A DNA stretch of 64,000 bases from Motacilla alba alba (taxonomy: Eukaryota; Chordata; Aves; Passeriformes; Motacillidae), in contig NC_052021.1 in NCBI RefSeq assembly GCF_015832195.1, forward strand, positions 1,550,001 to 1,614,000, written 5' to 3'. A program made the position numbers and the translations under genes. Below, in pieces: positions 41,501 to 51,440 of the stretch. Below the pieces are notes generated by a model. It saw only the letters and a list, made by a program, of their open reading frames with translations, was not told the DNA's origin and did not search any database. Numbering within the stretch: the first letter of the stretch is position 1; the number at the start of each line of letters is the position of its first letter.

Positions 41501-44500
41501 AAAACCCTTCATACAGCTACCGTGACAGATGGACTGAGATGGGAGAAGCCTTTTCTCCAAGGACTGAGACATGAGACCCTAATACAGAAAAAACTCCTTT
41601 TCTTCCCAAAGACTGAGACTGAATAAAAACCCCCGGGTTAGCTCGTGGTTTTGAGATCTCCCCTGACACGAATGTGACAGGTACCCCTCGACTGGACTTC
41701 GAAGGACATCGTCTCTATGTTTGGTAGCTGTAACCTCCCTTTCTTTTCTACCCTTTTCCTTATGCTTTCCCTTTTTCCCCAATTCCCTCCAAGGCATTTT
41801 TGCTGCGATCCTTCAATAAAGTGCACTGGTTTTGATTATTACTGCAAACCCCCAAGCCGTGCTGGTGCTTTGTACCTTGAGATCAATCTAACAAACCATC
41901 ACAAACCCTGTTCGTAAGGACAGATCGTGACATAACCAATGATCCAGATTACCAGCATTAAAAATTTAAAAAGATTATTACATTTCAAAAAGGATCTAGA
42001 TCAGCTGTGCCAGAGATTCTACAGAAGTTCTTTCTGGCTTTGTTGTCTAGTTTGGTTTGTTGGGGTTTTTTAGCTTTTTAGCCCCTCAGACTTCAATTTT
42101 GTACAATACTCCTCAGAGAATTTAAATCACTGTTCTTCTATTTGCACAGTAACAAGCACAGTGGTGGACTAGGTTTGTTCCATCCAGCAAAGCAAGAGGA
42201 AAATGCTGCTTTCCTGAAAATTATTTCAATGGGAACCTCAACCTACCACATATAAGTAGCTTCTAGCAAGCAGTGAACTTATTCAGTTTCAGTCCTGGAC
42301 ATTAAAACCACAAACTAAAATATTCTGCAAGGCAAAGAAATAAAAATATACGGATTCATCAGAACGCTCAAAACCACTTTTGGCAAACTGTTAAATGGAA
42401 CACAGTTAGAATCCAGACCAAGTTTTCATTCCTGTGATGTTTTGAATCATGAGAACCTTCACAGCTCTGGCCTGTTGGTTTTATGTTTCTTTGAAGAATA
42501 AAGGTTTTGACTGCCCAAAAGCATGAAAACTGACACTGAGCTCTCCAGGAGAGTGTCTTTTCCTACTTCACTAAATCTTCAGTCTAAACATGGAGAATTT
42601 GCAGCTTTTTCTCGGAAGTTCTCTCACAAAGCTGCGGTACAAAAGGCATTTACCTGTAAGCCTGGCCTGACACCCATACTTCAAAGTAATACTTACTTCA
42701 GTTGCCTGTTTAGTTCCTCAACATAATTCTTTTGGTCCAATATCGCAGCAATCTGTACATTTCTAAAGCAAGCACAAAATAAAATTAACAAAATGATGTA
42801 CTAAACTATGGACTGAAAATATACACGTTTACCATATGCAAATGTCCATCTCAATCGTGTTTTTAAAAAGAAAGGAAGGAACTTCATCTCATGCTCATGA
42901 AGGTAACAACATACATGTATCAATGAGACACAAAAAAATCCAATGCTTTAACTGCAAACAATTTCTCTACATGAAACATAACAGTCTGAGAAGGATAAGG
43001 ATGTTCATTTACTCTGCCATAACTCTGGTTGTTTGAAACTCTGACTAAATCCCAAGCTGAGGGCTTAAAGGTCTGCAGGTTCCTTTTCACTGCCACCTGG
43101 CAAGCCTCCCCTACTTGGAGGCAGGAGGTGATGCTGCTGAGGTTTGCTTCAGACTGCAAATATTCCTCCAGCTAACTAATAACACAGAACAACACACTGG
43201 GGGGCACTCTTCTCAGGATCAGAACATTTCATTTTCAGAGAACCTGACTCATTTCTAAAAGAACCCGCCCCAGCCAAGAAATCATCTGTTAACATAGAGA
43301 AGAGGAGGTATTTTCTGAGGACATACCTTTCTTTACCCCCAATGTCATCATCACTCTTCAAATACACAGAGAAATCAATCACCCCAACCTAGGGGAGAGC
43401 AAAGGTACAGTTTCATATCATACAAATAAGTGCTGCTGATATTTACAGCCTTGTTTTTATGAAATTGATAAAACTCAGTTACAGCATTTTTAAGGTTCAT
43501 CCAGTTTCAGCCAGAAGCTGAAAAACCTGAAATATAACACTTTAAACAAGATTTTACTAAGTTTAATATTTACTTGGTTCATACGGTGCTCTCCTGTCAG
43601 GGTCCTGTTTGTTCTTTCCATGTCTTTTCTAAAAAGTCTCTTCACAAAAAACTTTTTGAAAACATGTTTTTCTGATTAAAGCAAAATACCATCTCTAATA
43701 AATAAGGTAAAATGTTCTATCTACAAAAGTTACTTTATTTCAATTCACTACGGCTGCATAAACACATTTCACCACTGAGCAGCATTTTGTCAACATACCA
43801 AAACTATGCTCCTGGCTGTGACTTCCATCAAGGTTCAGAAGTTCACCTTTCTGCTCAATAAAACCTGCTGCTTCTGGCTTCTCTGAGAAGGTGCCTTCTT
43901 TATACTACTCTTCACAAACCGAATTATTCTGGACATGTTACAAATGTCAAATTGGGACACACTGCAATCAGAATCTCATCTGCCACTACTACCTTCTCAA
44001 ACTGAGTTTTCTCTCTCATGCAGCAAGAACACCCAGTGATAACAGAGCTGCAGCTAGCAACAGATTTTGTGGTCTATAATACACATATTTAATTCTCAAC
44101 ACTAAGAGCACGTTGATAAGTTTTCTGTAATTACAGGCCTGTAAATGTTATATGTAAATGTTAAATGTAAATCTTCTTTTACACAACATCAGTGCCTGAA
44201 ACTAACATTACACAGTAACTAGAACAAACAACTGAGGACAAGTTAACCACAGGATTCAAAAGCACACACACACAATTAGCTGTAACTTCTCTTTCCCAGA
44301 GGAGCTGTTTTTTCATCAAATATATGAATACAGTAATAATCACTTAAGCTACTATGATTTTTTTCCACAAAGAAGCTGAAAAAACCCAATCAGGGCTGAA
44401 CACAGTCTACATTTATTTACAAATACCTGCGCATCTGCCTTTAAACAGAATCTGTTAATATTTTCTTGGAAAAGATCAGGGTTAAAAGTCAAAGCCCATT

Positions 44501-47500
44501 CAAAGCAGGAAGAATTCCACGTCTTGCTTTGCAGAATCAAAGTAGTCAGCCTCTTAAGAGGTCATAAGAGAGTGTTTGTTTCAGGGCCCTGTATCATTCC
44601 TATGATGCTCCAGAACAGCAATAAATGAGCCAAGCAGGGTAAACTGATCAAGGAATTATACTTGTCCCACAGAAGAAAAGGATGGCTCACACAAGTCAGA
44701 GGGAAAGAACTCTGCCTTGCTACAGCTGCTCCCATTTGAGGACAAAGCACAAAACTTCACCCTTGCACTCTGACCATTATCTCCATTCAAAGGTCTGACC
44801 CCGCTGATAGTGAGGTTAAGGCAACAGCCCCACAGACCCAGGAGCTGGACCATCACACCCTGAACAGTCTCAGGCAGGATTTCTAACAAGTCACCGCTCC
44901 AAAGTAACAAAATCCACAGAAAAGTACAGAAAGAAAATCCACAAAAAAGTACAGAAGACTCTCATGTACATTCCTTTACCTGCATGGACTTACTTGTGAA
45001 TCCAGGTCTTCTCCCTTCACACACAGGTTGGCATCGATCACATTCAGCCCCACTAACAGCCCAACAATCACCGCTCCTTCCTCCTCCATCATCAGTGCGT
45101 GATACTCATAAAACTCACTGTGTGAAGGAGAAAATTGCATCTTACTGGTATATTCATTCTATATACAGCCAATAAATTAATCAGAAGTGATATACACATC
45201 TAGATTTTCTCCTACTGTAGCCTTACTACAGCATCCGTAAAGATGAACAGGCCCTGCCCATACTTCCACCTCATAAATATTTAAAAATTCAAAGTGCACA
45301 CTTTGTCTCAGAGGCTATTAAAAACAAAGATACTGCCTTAGGCTCCAGATGGCTGGGACACAGTGGGGAGGGTGACAAGATTTACTTTGACAAGAAAAAA
45401 GAAAAAGAAAAGAAAGAAAAAGAAAAGAAAGAAAAAGAAAAGAAAGAAAAAGAAAAGAAAGAAAAAGAAAAGAAAGAAAAAGAAAAAGAAAAAGAGAAAA
45501 ACACCAAACACCAACCCAAGAGAAAAGGCTCTTCCCTACACCTCCTATCAGCCAGTGTTGAAGAGGGTACTGCAACAAATGGATGTTTGGCCACAATGAG
45601 TCAGACAACTCTTAAGAAGCACTACAAGCAATGCAAATGAAGAATGGCAAAATAATTACCTTTTTGTGAAAAAAAAAAAAAAAAAGCCTGGAATTTAGTG
45701 AATACATGCTTGAAATTCAAGGACCCAAGGAAGAGATTAAATGGATAAAAGAAAAACTTAAAGGGCTGAAATGCTAAAAAGTTTCTTAAAATATTGTCAT
45801 AGTTTTGCACCAAAACCACTACAACTATAAATACTTTCCTAAGCAAGGGAATATCAGCACTTTCTTCTCCTTGTACTTTTTAAATAAAATTTTAGATTCT
45901 ATGTTACAAACTGTCTTTTCACTGGAAAAGTCCACAGCTGCTCAACACCAGTGACATCCTGACATACCAGTGTTATCTAGGCACAGTCAGTCTTAAAAAT
46001 ATGTATAGCTTATAAAACTGAAATGAAGAAGCATCCTTCTCCATTGTGCTTGAGTGACTCCATCAGACAGGAGAAGTTATACCAGAAGAGAGCAATGCCA
46101 GTGTTAGAACTGTGAAAGCAAAGCTCAAAGCCAGAGCCCTCTTTCCAATGGCAGCTCAGTGGAAACCACACACATGATAGAGATGAAGTCATTTCCTCCC
46201 CAGTGCACAGTGGGGAAATGCAGGATTATTTTTTAGGAGACTAAACCTCTGAAAATAAATTGCAAACAAACTCCAGTGAATTGTTTACCTGAGGAGGTCT
46301 CTCTGAATGATTAAGCAGCGAAGATAATCAGCCATTTTCTTCTGCATCAGTGCCAACCGCAGCCAGGCCCGGGCACGGCCCAGCGGCGTCCTGAAACAAA
46401 GGCCATCGGGCCAAACAGCCCCAAATTACCAACAGATTGATTAAACCATGCTCTTTAACACCTTATCAGTCTACTGGTGGAGCAACTGCTGTTTCTGAAG
46501 GAGTATTTTAAACTATTAGTTGAGCATCACCATGTGGAAAGCCATAATGTTTATGCTTTGACTCCAAGCTTCAGGACAACAGAAAGATTGTCAACTACTC
46601 AGCTGAGCTTGGGAGCAGGCCCAGGGAAAACAAGAGCATAGACTGCACTACAGCCTGGTAATCTTGAAAGTGCCGTGTTCTGCTGAAGTAAAATGCTTGC
46701 AGCAGTTGAGACTCCTTTCTGCAATTTGTTTGTTGAGAGTTGAGGGCAACTGCAAGAAAATGCACCAAAAGCCCACACAAGCCACCATGGCAGCTTCCCT
46801 TCCCAATCCTATTCCCTGGCCCTACCCAACCCTTACTCAGTCCTACCTTCAATTGCGCGCAACTTCAGTGCTATCTTGGGAAGACAATGCCAAAAAAGAT
46901 GAAGACCTATGTAACTGGCAAACACTAATATCCAGAAGATTACACCTGGACCTTTAGAACCTCCTTTTCTAGTGTTTGCATACTTACAAATGGTAAACAT
47001 ATCAATGAAAAAGAAAAACCCCTCACAAGTTGTGTTAGGACAGGAAGAGAGTAACACACCTGGCAAAGGTTATTACTTCCTCTGGCCTGCCACAATAGCA
47101 AATAATAATTTACATGCCTATATGCTTTAGATAAGGTCTAAAGCTCTACATTAGAACTCTTGTGCTACCCTGCACCAGTCAGTGCAACCAAGCCCTTTTG
47201 GAATTTCATGGAGGGCCAATTAAAAAGCTAAATACAAAAGCAGAGTGCACTGGAATGGGAAGAGAATAAATTTACAACAGAGTAGGACTGTGCAGGCAAG
47301 AATCTCAAAAGCTGCCTAATTCTTTCCTCTTTGGTATGTCACCTTGTGGTTTGATACAGCCTTTGCTGACTGCACTCACCAACGTTTGCTGCAGTTCTAG
47401 ACTGCAGAGCGACTGATACACAACCTGCTCCTTTCTGCATTGTAATCCACCTCCCATTCACCTGTGCTCTCCCCCAACATCAGGTGCCAGCTGTTCAAAG

Positions 47501-50500
47501 GCTTGATTAATGCCAAATGAAGTCATGAGACACCTGCAGATTCTCAGTCAGGTCCTGCTGCGTTTTAACAATACTACTTACTTAAGGCCAGGCAAATCTC
47601 TGACACTTGCTGCTATTTCCTCAGCTTCTGGATATAATTTCTCCACAAGTTCCAGAGGACCCCAGATGGTTTTATTGTAACTTAGAAAGGATTTTCTTAC
47701 TATGAAAAGAAAATATCAAGTAACCAAATTAATTTAAATTACTGCAGTAGCTTCCTTCATAATATCTGGTGTGTGAAAGGGTTAACTGCTGAGTCCAGAG
47801 TTCCACATAACTCTTAACTGAGAGACTGGTCGGCTCACCAGTATCCAAAGCTAACTTCCAAATTACTTTGCTGTGAATATAAAACTGATATGCTAGGAAA
47901 AAATAATAATATAAGAAGGATGTCCAGCTAAAAATATACACTACGTACATACATGCAGTTGGTAAACCCTGGACCACTTACAACAAATGCTGCACAAAAT
48001 GACAAGTTGGTAAATGTGGAAATATATGTGGTGAAGAATTAATAATTACACTATTCATTATAAAAGGTGACCATTTACATTTTTTTTTCAATTCTTTATG
48101 CAACATTACACTTTTTTATCTACTTCCAGAAAGAAAGGAAAAAAATGGCACGTTTGGGATGAGAAATATGCAGCTAGACCAATTTGCACACCTTTCAGGC
48201 CATGCTTCAGGCAGTGCTCCATGACAACAAAGAACTGCTGCAAAGGTGGGTAGTCAGAATCCAGAGTGCGCCCAAAGCTCAAGGCTGATTCAATGAGTCC
48301 TTTGATACTCAGTTTAGCCATGTTTAATAAATTTGCTCTTTCTACAGCTGTAGGGTCCTTTACAGCTAAGACAACAGAGAAAAAAAATGTTATGGTTCAA
48401 GTTGTAGGAGTGACACAAAGAAATAAAGCGCTTCACGTCCACCTTGTTAAAAGGAAAACTTACCTTCACCTAATAAACTCAACAGAACAAATTCAGTAGG
48501 TGCCATAAACCACCACGCCATAGAGGAGCATCCAATCCAAAGCACATTCTCAGTGTTTTAATGGGTTTAATGGGGAATGTCAGTTTTGGGTTTAATGGGT
48601 AATGTCATTCCCAGGCTGGGAATGTCAGTTTTTAGGTACCATGTTGTCCCAGCAGGTCTCAGAAGCAGCCAAGTCACTACAATTAACACAGCACCTCTGC
48701 TGCATGGCTGCAACCAGTGCCCCTCCCACGGTATCAAAGCAAGCCTTCCTATTAATTTATGGATTGATTTGGTGTACAGAAGCAGACATCACAGACATCA
48801 TACTTTTTATATATAATCACTTCCCACTGTAGCTTTAATTGCACAGTGACACAAACACATGCCTTCCTTCTCAGGCTGTTCAGAGTCTCTGCCACTAAAC
48901 CAGGAGCATTTTCTGGAAAATACTGCACACTGAAAATTCAGTTCCTCACCTAGCTACGAAGTATTTTCTACACAAAAATCTTAAGAATTAAAGGGTTTGC
49001 TTTAACATGAAGTTTTTGGTAAACATTACAAAGTGTATACTGTAAAAATACATTTGAGGATTAAATCTCATCAGTAAAAAATCCATAGTTTTTTACAATC
49101 ATCTTAGTCTGACAGAATGGACAAGGTTCCTCTTCTTAGAAATCCTGCTACTGAGAACAGAGCGCTCAGGAAATTCTTAAGCTTATTTTCCTTTATAATA
49201 AAGCAATTCAAACATTCAGGCCAGACCCTATTTTCCCAGAGACAAAACAAGCCTCTGTTTATTCATTACCATCAAAGTAACCTGGAAAGAAACAAAAGAG
49301 TTGATGATTTACTGCTTAATTAAATCCAACAAGTGAAGTAAAAACCCGAACTTTTTAAAAGACACTGAGACACAGATGTCAAAATATCTAGAAAGATTTT
49401 CGACTGAGAAAAAAAATGTGAGCCTGTTCCTTTGCAAATCTGAATATTGGTATCTGATACAGACTGTATCTGTCTGCAAGTCAGAAAGCACAAAGAACCC
49501 AAATCATCATAACAGATGGGCATTTTCTCAGTTCCTCAACAGCAGTGAAATGACTTGTCTCATTTCCTGCAGACTTCAGGTATTTAGGGATTGGATATTA
49601 GAAACCCTGAAAACTTCTTTCTAATATTCTGTTTCCCTAGTTGCCTGCTAAATACCCAACTACCCCAAACATAACCTATCTCTGCTTTCTAGGAAAAATA
49701 ATGACTGAGGTTATGTACCTGCGACAGCCTTAAAATCTGCTTTTATAGTTCCCCAGAACTTCAACAGAAAACCCCGGGAGACATTAGAAACAACAACATA
49801 ATGAGAGGCAGGGCTCTGGCAAAACTGTCCCCAGTCAGCAGCACAGCTCAGTGCTTTGTCTGCTCCTTCCTTCCTGCTCAGCTGCCGGGGACTGACCAGC
49901 TCTACCAGGAGCAGCACCAGCACAGCATCCCCGGGACAGGTGGAGGCTGGCAGCAGCAGCAGCCTTTCTGCTGGCAGAGCACACATCCTGCTCTTTCATT
50001 AGCTCTGCTACTGACAGAATTAAATACAAGTGTTAGAGGAGGAAACGCCTTGCTCAGTGCAGACTTCGGGTAGGCAGCTCTCCCTTGCTACACATCCTGT
50101 CTATTTCCCCAAAGGCATCATGAAAATTCCTTTGTCAGGTGACCTCATTCTGACTTCTGGAGCTGATTCTTCTCAGACAGACTTCTATGTCTGCCGTCCT
50201 TTTAATTACGAGACCTCGCCTGTTCTTTCTGAGACGAAATGCATCTTAGGTCTCTTTTAAAGTGTGATCTACCTGCATGTTTTTCTTCAGCTGCTTCTTA
50301 AAAATATAAATGGCGGACAATTTTTTTTAAATTAAAAATCAAGATTTAGAATTCAGCATCGCCTGTGAAATCCTAAATCCCAGCTGCCGCTCGGGTACCG
50401 TACGAGGTATTACAGGGAGCAGAACAAGGGGCATTACAGAGAGCAGGACAAGCTCTGCAGGGCTCTGCTCCCCGAAGCAGCAGCAGCAGCAGGTACCACC

Positions 50501-50811
50501 AGCGCACAGCACGGCCAGCATCACCGGCTCCGAGCGGCGAGCCCGGGCCCGTGAGGCGGCACGGCTCCGCGGCCGGACAGCAGCCGAGCGCAGCGCTCGG
50601 GCCGGGGGCTGCGGGCGCCGTCCCTGCGGCAGCGCCGGCCTCTCCCCGGCCGCGGCCCTCCCGCACCCGGGCCCCGCCCGCCCCGCGGGCCCCGCACCGC
50701 CCCGCTGCCCGCCGGGGCCGCTCCCTGCCCGCAGCCCCTCGGCCCGAGCCTCGGCCCCGCGGCCCCCGCCCAGCCCGCCCCGCTCCCGGCGCCGCAGCCG
50801 CGCTCACCCAT
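26274..50811 (-). CDS. RUFY2: RUFY2, RUN and FYVE domain-containing protein 2, 18 coding exons
   Basis: Exons: 50811-50808, 48365-48192, 47699-47582, 46390-46289, 45117-44994, 43388-43327, 42762-42697, 40256-40187, 38988-38887, 38153-38037, 37498-37331, 36163-36066, 32312-32193, 30444-30315, 29729-29635, 28273-28225, 27300-27223 and 26417-26274. The sum is 1821 nt, or 606 aa plus TAA, with all junctions in frame. The N-terminus reads [19 protein letters not shown]. An RUN domain (about 40-175, with [23 protein letters not shown] rather than a short form) is followed by heptad-rich coiled coil (about 200-530). A C-terminal FYVE zinc finger has WLKD at 537-540, KRKHHCRNCG at 557-566, and all eight zinc-ligand cysteines (546, 549, 562, 565, 570, 573, 590, 593). 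Family knowledge: FYVE binds PtdIns3P on early endosomes, and RUN/coiled coil contacts small GTPases in membrane traffic. The first coding exon contributes only ATG plus one base. The intact zinc ligands suggest a functional lipid-binding domain. Confidence 0.95.
26633..26658 (+). repeat. (TA)n dinucleotide repeat
   Basis: Alternating TA, interrupted once by TT, in the RUFY2 intron upstream of the last exon. Confidence 0.85.
28700..29225 (+). mobile_element. Degenerate LTR of an avian endogenous retrovirus
   Basis: The segment follows the layout I remember from a common avian ERV LTR: a TGTTGTTGCTGG/CACAGAGCCAAGGCC block, a GGACACAGCCAGGAC block, a purine-rich AAGAAGGAGGAAGGG stretch, TGGCTGAACACCTGCC, TTGTTTTGCTTTGCTTGC, a TAAACTGCCTTTATCTGAA polyadenylation-type region and a tail with GATCCCAGTGGTGGGGA. 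Several diverged bases and the lack of recognisable termini indicate age. It sits antisense in the RUFY2 intron between exons 29635-29729 and 28225-28273. No coding sequence is attached. Boundaries are approximate. Confidence 0.75.
29471..29531 (+). repeat. (AAT)n trinucleotide microsatellite
   Basis: About 20 uninterrupted AAT units lie in the RUFY2 intron just 3' (in gene sense) of the exon at 29635-29729. Such perfect arrays are usually length-polymorphic. Confidence 0.97.
29962..30025 (+). repeat. Two-copy 34-bp tandem duplication
   Basis: The block beginning GAAAATAAACCTGAGTGACT occurs at 29962 and again at 29996, inside a RUFY2 intron. It is a small recent duplication with no evident function. 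Confidence 0.8.
41202..41932 (+). mobile_element. Solo LTR of an endogenous retrovirus, with 5-bp target-site duplication
   Basis: The element starts TGTAAGAC and ends GATCGTGACA, so it has TG...CA termini. It is flanked on both sides by TAACC (41197-41201 and 41933-41937), a perfect 5-bp target duplication. Internally a TATA-like GAATAAAAA occurs near 41621 and AATAAA at 41815-41820, giving plus orientation. It lies in a RUFY2 intron (between the exons at 40256 and 42697), antisense to the gene. Length is 731 bp. No gag, pol or env sequence is present, so it is the product of LTR-LTR recombination. A 5-bp duplication is more typical of ERVL-type than of 4-bp or 6-bp groups, but family assignment is tentative. 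Confidence 0.9.
45391..45500 (+). repeat. Polypurine microsatellite with a 15-16 bp higher-order unit
   Basis: A G/A-only tract of about 110 bp has the form (AAAGAAAAAGAAAAG)n. It lies in a RUFY2 intron and is pure polypurine on the plus strand (polypyrimidine in the transcript). Lysine-rich and Phe/Ser-rich open frames across it are artefacts. Confidence 0.95.
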
Positions 50812-51440
50812 GGCTGGAGAGGAGGAGCCGCCGCCGCGGCCGCTCCCTCAGGGCCCGCGGCTCCTCCCGCCCTCAGCCCGCGCCGCGCGGCGCCCCCGGC
50901 GGCGGGAGGACCCGCCCCTATCGCGACAGCCCCGCCGCCCGGGCCCCGCCCCTATCCCGATAGCCCTGCCCCCGCCCCTATCGCGACAGCCCCGCCGCCC
51001 GGGCACCGCCCCCGCCCCTATCCCGATAGCCCTGCCCCCGCCCCTATCGCGACAGCCCCGCCGCCCGGGCCCCGCCCCTATCCCGATAGCCCTGCCCCCG
51101 CCCCTATCGCGACAGCCCCGCCGCCCGGGCACCGCCCCTGCCCCTATCCCGATAGCCCTGCCCCCGCCCCTATCGCGACAGCCCCGCCGCCCGGGCACCG
51201 CCCCTGCCCCTATCCCGATAGCCCTGCCCCCGCCCCTATCGCGACAGCCCCCGCCCGGGCACCGCCCCCGCCCCTATCCCGATAGCCCTGCCCCCGCCCC
51301 TATCGCGACAGCCCCGCCGCCCGGGCACCGCCCCCGCCCCTATCCCGATAGCCCTGCCCCCGCCCCTATCGCGACAGCCCCGCCGCCCGGGCACCGCCCC
51401 CGCCCCTATCGCCCTGTCGCGATATCCCCCGCCCCCAGCT
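50812..51440 (-). promoter_or_regulatory. RUFY2: RUFY2 CpG-island promoter region
   Basis: Sequence directly upstream of the RUFY2 ATG (minus strand) is extremely GC- and CpG-rich and continues into the first intron down to about 50520. The upstream part, from about 50911, is taken over by a minisatellite that repeats a TATCGCGACA / TATCCCGATA motif pair. The transcription start probably lies within about 100 bp upstream of the ATG at 50811. No TATA box was seen. Confidence 0.65.
50911..51425. repeat. GC-rich promoter minisatellite, units of 60, 64 or 66 bp, about 8 copies
   Basis: The motif TCGCGACA recurs at about 50921, 50981, 51047, 51107, 51173, 51239, 51303 and 51369. The spacings are 60, 66, 60, 66, 66, 64 and 66 bp. 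Each unit also holds a second diverged copy, TATCCCGATA, so the array is built of paired half-units of about 30 bp. Length variants arise mainly from a 6-bp difference near CACCGCCCC(C/T)GCC. The array ends with a TCGCGATA variant near 51417. Long proline/alanine-rich frames through it are repeat artefacts. Confidence 0.95.

Noticed and set aside
45318..45608. Lysine-rich and Phe/Ser/Leu-rich frames
   Set aside because: Products of the polypurine microsatellite.
50911..51425. Regularly spaced repeat resembling a CRISPR array
   Set aside because: Units are contiguous near-identical tandem copies with no unique spacers, and the genome is vertebrate.
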